A DNA stretch of 64,000 nt from Amphirosellinia nigrospora (GCA_004123355.1 SCHM01000001.1:2720001-2784000), one strand, 5' to 3'; shown: positions 46,766 to 61,163, numbered from the stretch's first letter. Numbers and translations are program-made. The notes: a model not told the origin generated them from the letters alone.

Positions 46766-49700
46766 GACCTACCTACCCTCAGTCACTTTTTCGGACTGGG
46801 CCATGATTTTGATGACGGTATGAGGTTGGGCTATTCGATATCATCACTATTTGGCGTTTAAGCATGGCGGCTTTCTGTTCATTTTCAGTGCGCATTTCTT
46901 TGGCTCTTATCTGGATCGGCATGTGATGGCGTACGGTGTGGTGTTTGGAGCGGTGTTCCAATGGAGGCCATTTCGTGAGCCAAAAAAAAAAAAAAGTATC
47001 TTGCGCGTTTGTGATAGTGTTCTTGTCACTCAAGGATCGATAATAATAAAGATGCGTCGCGAACCGAATGCATGTATGTGTCGAAAAAGTCTAAGTGCAA
47101 TAGTAAGATGATATCGGAATGTTACACGCATCTGTATACCATCGAGATCGAACCGGGGAACCGTTCCTGCGATCACGATCGTGACCTAACGATGATCTGG
47201 AAGCAATGCAGGCAATGCCTAAGACATCGCCAACCCCTGCCATCAATTTCGACCCTGCATTGCTTGTCTCTCAACCCCAGATTCCCATTCGGATGCTATT
47301 TGATCGACCATCTTGGGTGGGATGGTGGGGAAGAGATGTACGATGAGTTCAACCACTCTACGCGTGTAACTGTGATAAGCTTGGTGGACTTGATAGGCAG
47401 AGTTTTTGTCGCTGCTACATACTTCCCCGCGCTCATCCCACGTACTATGACGGACTTGCATTTTTTTTAGGAGGGAGAGGGAAGAAAGTAATGTTGAAAA
47501 AGAGATAAATTCTACATCGAAATCATCAATGGTCATGATTTAGCAATGGCGTGCTTTTGGCGGGGTAAGGTGAATCTACTCCTCGGAGTTGCTCTGTCGC
47601 TGCAGATAAATCTAGCAATGCTAGCGGTATTGCGTTTGATTCATGATTTCGAGCCCGGTGCCTGATGTCTCATTTCCCCCCTAGGTAGGCTTGACCGTTG
47701 TGATAAGTCGTCTTCTTTGGTAACGTGCTGTACTTTCTGGGCGCACGATGCCCCTCACCATTTCGAAGCTTCGTATTGGTGTAACTCATCGGCGTCTGCC
47801 GCTTCACACCTTATTCGTCGATAAGCACATGGTCACGGCTACACGCAGAGATGAGTTCTAGGCCAATATCAAAGACATGGCTTGCAGCTGATGCGAGCGC
47901 CTCTCGGCAGTCCTCGTTGGCCGTTGATATCTGGAGATTTTGTATGGTTGGAAATTAGTTGTGCCCCCTGGTAATCTTGGGGTATGGCTGCTAGTGCTTC
48001 CCTGTCTATGCCTGGCTTCTGGATAATGAGGCCAAGACTGATACCATCAACGCCATTATTAGCATCCAAACTTGAGCAGACGCCTAGTGGATATAGCGAC
48101 GACTATTCCCAAGTGTATTATTACAATCTCACGGTAATTTTGCCTCGGTTGGCGTGGCAGATTCCGGAAGACTAACCCCACACACTAGTTGTTAGTGCTA
48201 ACGGGTGCACACGATGGCGGGAGGTTGGAATATCACAAAAATCAGGCGCAAATCGCGGCGGTTTCGGCGCCCTATCCCTTTTGCGAGAATGGGGGGGGGG
48301 TCGGGTCGCCCACCTGGTGTGAGATATACAACGGCTGTTGCTTGCCTACAGTGTGTTAGAGATTGCTTCTCTGAAGTTATTGAAACCCCTATCATTGTGG
48401 GGAGAGTACTGGATGACTGATTATCGAGTCCGCGGCGTCGCCGACTACCGGACATCACGTGCAGCTGACTGAGGGGAGTATTTATAGTTAGAGCTCACGC
48501 GAGCTGTCAGTCAGCAGCAAATTAGGGGGATGGCAGTCCGTCCTTCACACTCTATTTTAGCCCCATTTTAGCTTGTGTCGCGTGGGGTTGGCAGCTGGGG
48601 AAGAAGTCGGGCTGAAGCCTAATTAGAGTTAGAGATAGGGATGAAGATTAACTCATTTCCTCATCTAATAGAATTAGGCTCAACAATGGTATGATTGTGA
48701 CGGGCAAAAATGCTGGTCCTAATCAGTCCCCAAAAAATTTCATCTCAGAAATTGAGTCGTAGAAATGAGGATTGAAGAATTGGAATGGGTTCCTAATGGG
48801 GTTTCCCGGTTCCCCATCCCATGCGACACACACATGCTGTCCTGCTGTCGTGTCATATTGTCATATGGGTTGGACCCACGTCACAGGTTGGTGTGTTGGA
48901 AAGGAACCCTCCGTTCGGTCCCCCGCAATGTGCTAATATTTACACTAGCGATTCTCAAGAAAGCCTATAACTCTTCGTATCACAACCTGATCACTACTAG
49001 TTTAGGTAAAAAGATTTGGATATTGCAGCAGTGTGGCGATGGGGTGAAACGAAAAACTTAAGGGAGAATGGAAGGTATTACTTCACTAGCCTTACTACAC
49101 GTGTACTTGCTCACTACCTAGCAACCAATCATACAATGGAAATAGTAAGAGGGGGGAAAGGGGTCTGATTGTTCGCAGGACTAACTGTACATTGCCTTAT
49201 CAACGAGAAAAAAATCGTGCGAGTACTATAAAATCTAAGGTGTAAAAGACAAACCCTGGTGCAATAATGATAATATATGTTGCATGACGCATGTGCTTAG
49301 TTATTCATAGCTCCAATTGTCGGATTTCCGAAAGGCACACTGATAAGTGTGCGTTAATATCTAACTCTTGCTCCGTATCTACACTTGAAATGGATCAGGT
49401 TGCATGTTTAAAGCAGCGCCTAATTGCCCCATTGGGTAAGTTGACCCTTTGAGTGCTGAGTGCGCCCGAATGCTCCTATCTTCGCCCAAAGAGGCAGGCT
49501 GCGTTATCTACTATGTTGGTGAGACAAGGACTGCCACCAATCCCAACACACACATGACAGGTATCAGTTGTAGATGTTGCAACGATAGGCAGATTTACCA
49601 CGACATTCCAGGGCTTGGCTGATCAGGTTCCGCTGATCCCGCTATCATGATAATACATAGTTTTGGTATCTCGCTCAATATCATCATCAGACCCGTACCA

Positions 49701-50748
49701 AACAACAAGCGATTGCCAGCGCATTGTTTGCTAGATAATGGAACTATCCCTACTTACACACACGTTCTTTCTAGTGAACACGCAGTAGTCGGGTTATCCC
49801 CTCATTTGTCGACCATGGCAAGACGGGCATGAGTCGTGGTCAGCTGCCGCCTACCTTGAATATAGCAGTACCTCACCTTTTTTTGTTCTCCCTTATCAGT
49901 CAAAACCTTGGTGCCCGAGTCGTGGACCGTCCATACTACCTACGCATAGGCACCAAACGACAAACGGCAAACGGCAAACCACCCAGATTAATATACTTCC
50001 TCATAGACCAGGCACATATCTCAGTTATCTCATCTTTCCATCCTCTCCGTACTATTATTGTTGGCTTGGAAGACGGGCAGAGGTGAATCAGTGACATTGC
50101 CTACTTTTGTTACTTTACTTGTTTCGGGCGGCCGACGTCACCATCAGCCTCACCCAATTCGCTGGGATCGTGACTTGCAGCGACCACGTTGGCATAATTC
50201 TAGGCTCCTACGTACCCAAATTCCCAGCAAGACCCCTGGCGTCCCGGTCGCACCACCAAAACGCATAACACCACACTCCCGTCCGTGTCCTTGCATCAGT
50301 CCCCGTTCGCCCTACCAGACAAACAAAGCCACAAAGAGCACAACAGGATAATCCAAAGGAGAATAAGAGGTACGGTGTGTTTGCAATTCAATTTGCGACA
50401 CCAAATATTCCCCCAAACCCCAGGGCGCACGATTAGCCACAGTGCTTTCGCTTGGGCCTTCCGGCATGCTGGCCCACCGATGGATGCTAGATACGGTACA
50501 CTTTACACCCTGCAGCAGAAAGCGGCCAGCGACCCATACATCACATCCGCTTGCCTATTCCAGCACACACCCTGGTCCAACTCTCGCGTCGTTGGACCCG
50601 GCCAGTTCCAGGATTCTTGTTACAGTACGGGACTGTACAGGACTTCTTCTTAATTGATTAAACTAGCGCCCCAGTTGGGTAATTCGGGGTCCCTTCCCTT
50701 CTCTGCAGACCCGGTCGATCTGGCCCGGGTATTACAATTATTATTATC
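46766..50748. other. Intergenic spacer of about 4 kb
   Basis: An A run of 14 (46982-46995) and a G run of 10 (48291-48300) are seen. Short frames at 48205-48420, 48765-49061 and 49829-50653 have no motif; the last stretch is probably the leader and promoter of the next gene. No transposon ends were recognised. Confidence 0.4.
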
Positions 50749-52307
50749 ATGATCACCCCAAGGTCATATCTCTATGCACGCAGGCCCTCGCCATCATTTA
50801 CACAATCTCGTCCCCCAACTTCTGTACCTGCGTCGTCCACCACCCATCCGCGCCCATCGCCTTTTAACAAGCATGATGTTTCGGCCAGCTTCTTTATCGC
50901 TTCAGATCAGTCCTTTCATGTGAGCCTAGATATTGCAACAAAAATAGCAGCACCAAGAAGCATATTATCACGACCAGATAGTCCTTCCAAGACTAATAAT
51001 CCATCACCCACTATGGCGAATACGGCCCCCCGACCGATCACGCCTTCGAGCGCCGTACAGATCCTATTAAACCGAAGCACCATTCCCACAAAGCCAGCAA
51101 TCGGATACGGTCTTCGTCAGCCCGTAGAGCTAGGGATCACTCCCTGATGCCGTACCACCTGCCGTGGCTGTGGCTGCTTGCCCTCACTAGTATCCCGCCG
51201 CCGAAGAGGAGAAGGAGTTTACGGCAAAAGGATGTGAAAGATCCGCGGATGACAGTAGACTCGATTATACCACGATCGAGAGTGTCAGAAAAGGATCTCA
51301 GCCAGGAATTGCGCTTAGACTTGGGGGATGATCTAAGTCTAGCATCGTTCGAACGCAGTCCCCTAGATTTTCTACTCACACCTGCGGACGAAATTGAGGA
51401 GCAAGATTCATTATTACAAAGCGATAGCGGATTCGCATCTCCTTTTTCCACACGTAACGGGTCTTTTGACAGTCTACCATCACTGGGAGATTCCATATCA
51501 CCCAGTGTTATCCCGTCAGTAGACTTCCCTATCACACCGCGGGGCGGGAGGATACGTTCACCGCGGCGGTCTTTGGAGCCAGTAATCACGCCACCGGGAG
51601 AGGAGTCGGAAGATCCATTATCAAAGGCAGTTCTAGAAAATGACCGATTGGATTTCAGCGCCAAGCCTACCATAACAACTGACAAGCAGACACAAGCCAT
51701 GCCATTCAAAGCTGTTTTCAAGTCCAACTTAACAGCATCGCTTCGCGCATTGCGCTCCGCGGCTCGCTCCCTGTCTACATTCACCACGTCTTCGATTCCA
51801 CCCGATGATTTTCTTACGAGGTCGATACTCACTATCGACCCCAGGGTCCCATTCACAGATGAAAAGAGACCGCCCGTGCTGGAAGAGGAGCCCAGCGAGG
51901 CCATACGGAGGTACCTAAACCCCACTAGCAATATTCGACCGGAGGCTCGAGGCGCCTCGCCTATTCGCAGCTACACAGCGTCAATTCAAATGCAGACATA
52001 CAAGATACAACGCTCAAGAGGAGTACCCAGAACAGCACGACAGACTGCTCAGGCCTCCAATTCGAATAAAGCTTCTACGGTGGCGTTGCTTCCACCGGGC
52101 CCACGTCAAAGGGAGATGCGCGAAAACCCCGATTTCATCCGCATTGCGGTTATGGAGCATCTTATGCGGAAAAGGGGAAAACTGGACGACCAACGCGAGG
52201 GTCATGCTCGTTGGCTATTGCCTCCCAGAAAAGCTGCTACGAAGCCATACGAGATTGGGCCCGGCGGCGTGCCCGTTCGGTGGGCGTCGACGTTGCAAGA
52301 TGACTAG
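50749..52307 (+). CDS. Conserved fungal protein of unknown function, one apparent frame change
   Basis: I do not know a function. The C-terminal part (frame from 51147 to the stop at 52307) is Ser/Pro-rich and disordered, with many phosphorylatable S/T-P sites (FPITPRGGR, EPVITPPGEES). It ends in a well-formed block that I believe is conserved across filamentous ascomycetes: MRENPDFIRIAVMEHLMRKR, GKLDDQREGHARWLLPPRK, then YEIGPGGVPVRW. The N-terminal part is tentatively the frame from ATG 50749 (MITPRSYLYARRPSPSFTQS, later PRPITPSSAVQILLNR). It stops at 51147, exactly where the second frame opens, so a one-base discrepancy near 51138-51146 is likely. The alternative is that the gene starts at 51147 or has an intron I could not place. 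No membrane segment or signal peptide. Confidence 0.65.
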
Positions 52308-55300
52308 TTATCTACCGAGGCTCATATCCACCTGGGATTTGCCACCCACGTGCCCAATGTCATCACGATTACGTACTGGGCATGGCAATCAATCAATAAT
52401 AAACAACACTGTCAGAGAAACCAGTTTCGCGCATCACGCCATTCAACCGGTGAATCATCGGCACCACTATATCTTAATTCTCACGGAATGAACAATCTGG
52501 AGTGCGCGAGCCAGTCTTGAATCGTATCATACTAGCCAGCATATTCGAAACGCCCAATTCCACTACCTAGGAACTCAAACTAGGAGTGGACTGAGTCTAT
52601 CGGCCATAGATCCACAAGTCTATGCAGCGCGAGCGAATCCCACTTCCCACATTACTCAATATTACCTAGGATCCGATCTCGCAAATATCCCCCGACCCAC
52701 AGAATCGTTCTAGAAGACAACGCTTAAATGCTTCATATGAGTCTAGTGCCGGATGCCGAGAGACTTTCGAGCTTCCTGTTTCACATGCCAGTCAGCATAC
52801 AACGAGGTCAATAATTTCAATGCGCGAATTCGCTAGGTGTTCGGATCCACACAAGAAGCCTCACATTAGGCAAGAGGAGACTTGGGTTGAGTTCTGTAAC
52901 CCTGACCTCGTGGGTTTCGACCTTTGCGGTGAGCTGGCGTGCTCTCTCAAAGCAGTTATTCCACCCATGCCCACGATACGTGTCCACGTCAAAAGCACTT
53001 GCAAGTGGAGCATTGTACATCCCCGCCCACTGGCGAACAGTTTGTATCGATATAAACATGCTACCGGTCGAAGCGAATAGGGTTTTGAATAGCGCTTTGG
53101 CGTATTTTACATACACACAACATGCTTCTTTCAAAAGCTGATTCCCCTTCGCCGGAAGAAGCTTTAGCTCAATACCCATTTGCGCATTTCATTTAGGAAT
53201 ATCCTTGATGGGTTTGTTCACTGTCTGAACCCATCACTTGCCATTCATCCATACAGTTTCATAGCGTTTGATACCCTTGTTTGGATTCAACTTGCTCCTT
53301 TCCCCAACAGCATAAATATACTTTATACAAGACATCTTCAATTATTTCTTTTAGTTCCCGGCGACAGAGTTGTATGGTCATTCATGCGAGCAATGTTTTC
53401 CAGAAAGCAGTTCATTCCTCTCAAAGCGCGCATAGGGAAGGCACCAATGGCATTTACTAGGCGCTATACTTTTTATTCTTCCACATACGGTAGACACACG
53501 TCACATAAAGCGGTACGATATGAGCGAATTTTGTCATTTTCTTCTCTTCTTTCCTTCCAATTGTGATTTGTCGGGCGCCTGCTGCAGACGCGCGAAATTT
53601 TACCGTGCATATGATGCGGAGCCATGGTGCGTTCCTTCGCAGCCGTTCATTGCGGGGACTTCCGAGAGAGAGAGTTGGCGATAAAGGCGGGATCATAACA
53701 AAGAAAGAGTTTTAAGACCGCAAGGTTTTTTTTTTTGTTTCTCGGTAAATTACTTTAGAGGGAGGAGATAACGGACGGGTAGATCCATGGATGGAGACAC
53801 AGATGCACAACTTACTTAGATGTGTGCGACAAACTCCGCAGGTCCCTGCATGACTGCCTAAAAAGGCAGGAGACCCTTAAGTTGGGCCTCAACTTTTTTT
53901 CTTAAAGGGCCTTCGCGCCCTGGCCGCGGCGCCGATCGAATGATCGACATTGCTAAAATACCATGGGCGGTGAGAGATGGGAATTTCATCCCCCCTCTGG
54001 ATTTGGTTGTGCATGCGCTTTTCGGAGGAAGAGGTTTGGATGACTACATGTATGTGTTTGGTTTGCACGTTTAGTGTAGAGCTGGATAGGTACCTAATGG
54101 AGCAATCCTCATGGTGATCGCCGGATTTGAGCTGGGATCTCTTTTCTGAAATGAAAATTATATCTTTGAACCTGCCTATTATTCAGATGGGATTTTTGCT
54201 CTTGGTCGGTTTTAGCTTCTGCTTGTTAGGCTTGTGTAGAGGCCAGCTATACCTACATAGGTACTGAGACAGGTACTCTTTTATATGAAGACATGGACTG
54301 TGAGCGCCCTAGATTTACTATATTCAAGCTCGTGGGAGAAAAGGGTCTTATGCCAGCTCTTAACATCTATAGCTAGGTCTTGTTCCCCTCTCTCTCTTAT
54401 TAGGGTCTCTCTTATTAAGGTGTATGTTTCCCCTCAGAGTAGGATGGTGTGGGGTAGAATTAGGCTTTCAGCAGCAATGCTCGTGAACAATTGATGAGCG
54501 CCCTCTCTTGCTATCTGCTGAAAGCAATACTATATTGCATAGCAGCGATTTAGGAGATTACATGTCCTCTCACATAAATTAAACGTGTTCCTTTTTCGAG
54601 GTGTGATGTGAACATATGTCAGAGTGAATAGATGTCACACGGATCTCGCACGGAGCTCGCTGAATACTGCCCGACGAAGCTGATGAAGTCGAACAGAGTC
54701 CTACGAATCTCGTAAGTCTTCGTCATCCACCGAAATGTAAGATAGATCACCGAGATATACAGATCCCGGTTATACAGGTTTTTATTTAGGTCTACGGAGG
54801 TTCACGAGGCTGTAGGAAGATGGGAGGAAATTCGAGCGTGAAAGGGCACGGAATCCTTTTGCTTAGAGAATAGAAACTTAGATACACATGGCACCTTTGG
54901 GACCATAGTTGTTTACTACTCACTTGAACTACTCACTTGAACTACTCTAAGCCCTCTATCTGAGCACTTTTGACAATAGATGAACCTACCTATGAATAGC
55001 TGGGACCTGTTTGGTTCAATCGACAGCTCAATTAATTCCTAGATCTCATTTAAGTCAAAGTAGTTTGTTCACATATACAAGTGCTTATTTTCTTGTCCTA
55101 TTCTAAAAGTTTAGGCATCAAACTTTGTTTGGGGGCGAGGGTTTATTGCTTAGCGTGCCTTTGCTCCTGCAGGTATAATCTACAGTCGCATCTCACAGGC
55201 TTTATGAGAAAGTAGGTCAATGCCTACATAAACGGCAGCGGAATTTCATGTTCCTAGAAACTCACGGTGAGGCCTTTTGTTGGTTTCAGTATCTGGGGCG

Positions 55301-55914
55301 GCCAGGCTAGGCGCATTCTGGTGAGTTGGTATATTTTTTCTATGCCTATTGGATGTATATTCCCCCGAGGTTCGTTTTATAATGCGTAGGTTACGAAATC
55401 GGGTTGTTTTCGCTGCCTCACTTGATTATTTCACAGACCGAACCAAGCCGTCCCAACAGCATCATGGGGGTATTGGTGTTCGCCCCCTCATTTGAGGCAG
55501 GCTCTGGAGTGGGTGAGCCAATGGGATGGGTGAATGACTACCTATGTACTACCTGTGTAGTATTGTGGCTGTAAGAATGCAAATTCAATCCGTGAACCTT
55601 TCATCGGTTACGAAGCAGATAGAATCAGCCCAACTATACATCTTTACCAGTTGGACCCAGGTAGCAATACATATACACGCCAGCAAGTACCTCTAGGTAC
55701 ATAGTCAGCGAGAATAGATGTATGAAACGTGCCTGTTAGCTCGTGAGGCTACGCCGCATGACGCTTCACACTACCCTCCCCCCATTCATTCCATAAACCT
55801 CTTCGTCTCGAATCGATTAACAAACAAGGTCGGCCGTCTTTATATCCCAGATAAGAATCACAAAAGCACAGCTAAAACACCTCAAATGCGAAACCTCGCA
55901 CATTGTCTCCTACC
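52308..55914. other. Intergenic spacer of about 3.6 kb
   Basis: Open frames around 52817-53179 (both strands) and 53180-53566 are without recognisable motifs. There are T runs near 53725 and a 13-nt tandem repeat at 54921-54946. No gene is supported. Confidence 0.4.
54921..54946. repeat. Perfect 13-nt tandem duplication
   Basis: The unit cacttgaactact occurs twice head to tail, flanked by a partial unit (actact) on the left. Confidence 0.85.
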
Positions 55915-58900
55915 ATGGCAGCACTGAACTCATCAGGTTGCAGCGGTGGTAATGGGTCCCACGGCGCCTCAATCAGCCAGACCGGGAGTAAATGGGAGCA
56001 GGCGCTGCAGAGATTAAGCAAGAAAGACCGAGAACGATTTGACATTGTCAATAAATCGTTAGACGACCCCCTAAAGTTCTAGATGATGTCCTAACCGCAG
56101 TCAACAAACGAAAGGAGGAGTGTCTCAAAAAGAGATGGAGGCTTGTTGTTATCAAAGGCCGCGCAATATACATTCGTGACATTCTGGAAAAAATATCTGT
56201 CTGGGTCAAAAAACTTGTGGTATTTCCCCTGTTCTTCATACAACTGGAAGGCCTCCTGGTCTGACATACCCAATGCAGACTATCGGTGATATTGCAATCC
56301 AGTACGATCCCGTACACGCAGCATTGCCCTGGGCTGCTGTAAGGTTGATCATGCAAACTAGCATCAATGACCTCGACACTTTTGGCTACGTTGTTGTTTC
56401 GTTAGAAAACCTAGCAAGCATCGTGGCGCAGTGTCACATTATCGAGACAGAATACCTCGGTAAGAGAGGGCCAGAGAAGTACGCGCAATCATCTAACCTC
56501 TCGGTTGTTGGCCTCTGAGGACTAACATACACTTTTCCTCATTTTGTAGCCCACAATTGGCTGGCCAGCTCGCTGGATCAGTAGTCAATCTTTATGCTTC
56601 CGTCTTGCAGTATCTTGCAGACATATTGCATTATTTTAACTTGAGCACGGGGAAACGGATCCTTAAGAGCATCGGCCAATCGCAGGAAGATCTTCAAGCA
56701 AAATACCTCCCTATAAAAAGTGCTTTGGAAGATTTCGGGCGTCTCGCGGGCTTCGCTCAAGCGGCAAAACTAGCCCACGGCCTTGACCTAATCGAAAGCA
56801 TAGACAAGCAACTCAAAGATAGGAATGCTCAAGATGAGAGCGAGCCAAAGTGGTTGAAACCTACCATAAAAGAGTTCCTGCAACCGATTGACCGCATTGA
56901 CAATAGGCTAGAAGCGATCGAGGATGACCTGAGAGAGGGGGATCGAGCCAAATACTCAAAGCCATCTCTAATATCCCGTATGGTACTCATCACAAAACAG
57001 CAGCAAAGGCCGGTCGAAGACACTGGCGCGTGGTTCTTCAAGAAGCAAGAGTTAGATGGAGAATCGCAGTTCTTCGTCCGTTCTCTGGTTACATGGGATC
57101 CCAGGATCCGGTAAGACGAAGTTGACATCCAAGATTGTAGATGAACTCTTGGGCCATGAGCATGTGGCATATTTCTATTGCATGCGGAACCCACTTGAGC
57201 CTCAACGAGCACAGTGCGATAGGATCCTAGGAAGTCTTGTACGACAACTCGCCAGCGTTGGTCCCAAGCAGCCGATACTTGGGCCAGTTGTGAAATGGTA
57301 CGAAGACGCTATCGATGGAGCCGGCGAGTTTGAGGATCAAGCATGGACCACAGATGAGTGTGTGACGACTCTCCTTCAGCTGTTTACCGAATACCCAGCG
57401 GTTATACTGGTGCTTGACGCGCTTGACGAAGTCGATCAGGACAGTCGACAAGAATTATTGGATGCACTAGATAGACTTATCCAGCAATCGACCTCGCTGG
57501 TCCGGATCTTTATCTCAAGTAGAAGCAATTATGACATCGCAGCGAGCCTAGTTGGAGCCCCAAACATCTATATAGAAGCAAACGACAATGCCGAAGATAT
57601 ATCAACCTTTATGTGAGTCATGGCAATACTCATAGTGATACTCATGAAATGCAGCTAATATTTTAAAGTGATAAGAGACTCACTGAAGCGAAGCTTCTCC
57701 GCGGGATCTTCCACCAAGTCTACGGACGGTCATCATCGACACACTGAAAGACGGCGCTAAAGGAATGTAAGTAAAAAACCCGATCCAAGGAAAGAAAGAA
57801 GTCCGTGAGCTAATTTTGTGCTACTGTCTATCCAGGTTCCGATGGGTTGATCTACAAATCGAGTCCTTGCGTCTTCTCAAAGTAGCCGCGGATGTGAGAA
57901 CTCGCTTGGGGGCATTGCCTAAATCGCTCGAGGCTTCATACTGGGAGATCTACCAGCAGATAATGGACTCCGGGGACAATGCTCTGGCACTTGCGACCTT
58001 CACATTTCAATGGCTCCTCTACGCTAAAAAGCCATTGCCGCTCGAAGACTTCGCTATGCTTGCATCAAGCACATTGGGTACGGATCTGGACACCAAATTC
58101 ACCGCAGTCGAAGTTTTAGATGTCTGCTCCAATTTCATCGTCGAGCGGGAAGGTAGCTTTTTCGAATTCGCACATTTGTCTGTTCGAGAGTTCCTCGAAA
58201 AATTCAGTAGCCGACAGATTGATACATATCTACCCCAAGAGGGTCATGCTGCCCTTGCGCAAGCCTGCCTACTATATTTAAAACAAGCTGCGACCCTTAA
58301 ATGGCCCAAAGGGGAATATAGAAATAGCGAGCGGAAGGCCGAAGGGGGTGATACAGAGGAGAGCTCCGAGGCTGAAACCAAGGATTATCTACTTTCTCCG
58401 CCGACACAGTATGCTGCGGCCTGGATGATCGATCATGTCGGTGCAGCGGGATCCCTGCGACTAAACCCGCCACTTCATAACCTTCTGAAGGCGTTCGTAC
58501 TACAACAACCCGAGGAAACTACCTTAGAAGCGACATCAACAGGTACTGCGCTATCTTATACAGTAGCATCTAGCTTTAACTTATGTCGCAAACACTGGGT
58601 CGGTCTCAGCTCTACATTGCATCGTACTGCCAAAAAGGGTCCAATATGGCTCGCTTGCGAATTAGAATGGCTTGAGTTGGTTGAATACCTGTACCAACAT
58701 CCATATGATTCGATTGACAACACTGCCCCTTTCCTGGTACCTACAGTAATGCCGTATCAAGTTGTAAGGCTCAGCCCATTTTGGTATGCAATATGGAAAG
58801 AACGCATGGAACTTGCCCATTGCATCGCAGCCTCCACGGGCAATAGAAATCGAACTTGCTCTAAGGAGGGGGGTTCGAACTTTTACTGCACATGGCTATA

Positions 58901-59781
58901 TCTCAAGATAATGCAGAACTCGTTAAAAGATTGGCGAAACTGTATCCTGGAGATGATGAAGCTGCAATTGGTGCCTTTACGAATGCGGCTTTTTAGGGCA
59001 TCATGAAGCAATGAGATTGATAATTGAACCCCGCTTACCTCGATTGAACAGATCGTCAGGGCTCAGAATGGCCCTGATCCCCTCGCTATCGCCTGTGCAA
59101 ACGGCTCTGTGGAAACGGCGAAGGCTCTCATAGATAACACTGTGACAATCGCTTCAGGGGGTTGCTTGCTGTATCTAGCCGTTTCTGCGGGCCATGTCGA
59201 AGTTGTTCGTCTGCTCCTCGAGAGGCACATTGGGCTCGGCGGCACTTCAACTGCGTTAAATATCGCTATTGCTAAGGGAGATGTAGAAACCGCAAATTTG
59301 CTGATACAATACGGCGGAAAGAAGGACAAGGTAGCAGTTCCAAAAGCAGTGTGCTTCAAGAAAACACAGGTGGTGCTCCGTCTTATTGCTGCAGGTTATG
59401 AGGTAAACGGCATATATAGTAGCTACTCAACAGTTTTACATCACGCTTTTAGACCAACAGCTTTACATGAAGCTGTTATATCTGGTCAATGCGAAGTTGT
59501 AGAAGCACTTTTAGTCAATCAGCTGATATAAACGCGTTGAACAGCTTCAGGCAGACAACCCTCCATTCAGCTGTCAAAGGTGGATGCAAGCATTGCATTG
59601 AGAAATTGATTGATGGCGGCGCTGATATTGTGGCTAGGGATCGGTTCGAACAGACTGCTTTGGATCTGGCATCGACAGAACACAGGCCCTAATTAGGCGG
59701 GGTCTGCAAGACCAAATCATAAAGTCTTGTCGGGACCTATTTATCGAGACTCCAACTTGCTCTCATGATAGCTCAGAATAG
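55915..59781 (+). CDS. NACHT-ankyrin STAND (NLR-like) protein, with many frame changes
   Basis: An NLR-like signal-transducing NTPase; in fungi such proteins act in self/non-self recognition and programmed cell death. From MAALNSSGCSGG at 55915 comes the helical N-terminal domain of fungal NACHT proteins (KWEQALQRLSKKDRERF, LDDVLTAVNKRKEECLKKRW, IAIQYDPVHAALPWAAVRL). The NACHT NTPase follows: Walker A WLHGIPGSGKTKL (57085-57125), Walker B ILVLDALDEVD (57405-57440), sensor VRIFISSRS. Then a winged-helix-like part (MFRWVDLQIESL, FEFAHLSVREFLEKF), and ankyrin-type repeats from about 58650 to the end. Introns: 56220-56278, 56460-56549, 57613-57668 and 57767-57835. Frame changes occur near 56067-56071 (C run), 56550, 57065, 57710, 58850, 58912, 58995 (T run), 59515 and perhaps 59690; the end at 59781 assumes the last. 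The number is high enough that a decaying gene is possible, though homopolymer errors explain several. Confidence 0.85.
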
Positions 59782-61163
59782 GATGATGGTAATCTACCTC
59801 ACCCTACGCAATATATAGTACCCGAATCTTGAGGCTGGTTAAAGAGACACAGTCGCTGAGTTTAAGACATCTCCTGCATTGGTGAAGAACACGATATTCA
59901 TGCCCAAATAGGAACCTTCCCTACCCGAAGCATAATCGAGTTGTGCTGACAATAGCGCTCCATTCTATGCTTATAGGTAACTCGATGGCTTATCACGTTC
60001 GGCAAGCGATCAAACTCCGATTACTTCATTTATTTTCTTCGGAGCTACGTTGATCACAACTACAATGTACTTTCAATGGAGGATAATATACCAGTTTGAC
60101 TAAGGGTCATCGCATCCGTATAGTTAAGGCATATCTAATCTGCGTGAAATGCATTCGCAATGAACTTGAAGCTAGGACACGCCCGACTTTAGCTTGTCGT
60201 TAAATCATCTTTGGTTTAGATGCTGATAATGATTACGAGCTTATTTGAAATCCAGTTCCGATACTGTACACGTAAAAGATGAATAAACATACGATCCCAT
60301 TTCTATCTAGATGTTTGGTCCTCGGCATTCAGCATCCCCATTAAAGTCAAAGAAAACGGTCGTGTGATTTTCCTCGGCGCCTATTTATATAGCTTCCAAA
60401 AGCAGTTACCGTCGTTACTTTGCCATACTAATTAGCACCGAACAATGCTCTCTCTACTAGCACATGGGTTCATGCACCCCTTCTATCCGGATGGATTAGA
60501 CCAGCTGCTTGGGAAATCAACACGCAACACAAACACAGCACAGCCACCCGCAAGTCCCATCGGTGGCAACAGTCAATCTAGCTTCGGCCGCCGAGTAAGC
60601 AGAAACATGAGCCAACAAAGGGCGTTTGGACAAAGGCGAGCCACAAGGGCACATGCCGGTTAAAGTAAAGTGGAGGGTAACGCGGAAATTAGTCCTACGC
60701 GAGAGGGGACGAGGCGCCGAAGCCAAGAGATGATCGACAGGGGAGACAAAAAGCAACGTGCCCACCCGGCTTCCGGGTCAAACATGCACAACACGCCTAA
60801 CCGACTAGGGTCTGAAACTGACTACTTGTGAGTATAAGCCCATCACAATTAACAAGTAGAGTCACACATTCAAGGCCAATTGCTCGAAGAAAATAGGATG
60901 AAGGTTTTTCGATTTCTAGCGGTTTGTAAATACCAGACGAATTAGGGTTGCAAAAAAGGCAAGCATCCCAAAGCCTTTCTAGTTACAATTAGAAAGATCT
61001 AAATACACAAAGATGGGTTTTCCGCAGAAACACCGCTGGGGTGCTTGCTGCTTATGGCCCGGATATCATTTAGCTGCCGTAGCCCACCCTTCCCGGGCTT
61101 GTTCGCAAAAACAAAAGGAGGTCATCAACAAGGGAATTTTCAGCAATTGTGCTTGCTTGGTGC
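59782..61163. other. Intergenic spacer
   Basis: Between the ends of the NACHT gene (+) and the GPI protein gene (-), so no promoter is required here. Short frames at 60445-60765 are without motifs. Nothing recognised. Confidence 0.45.
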
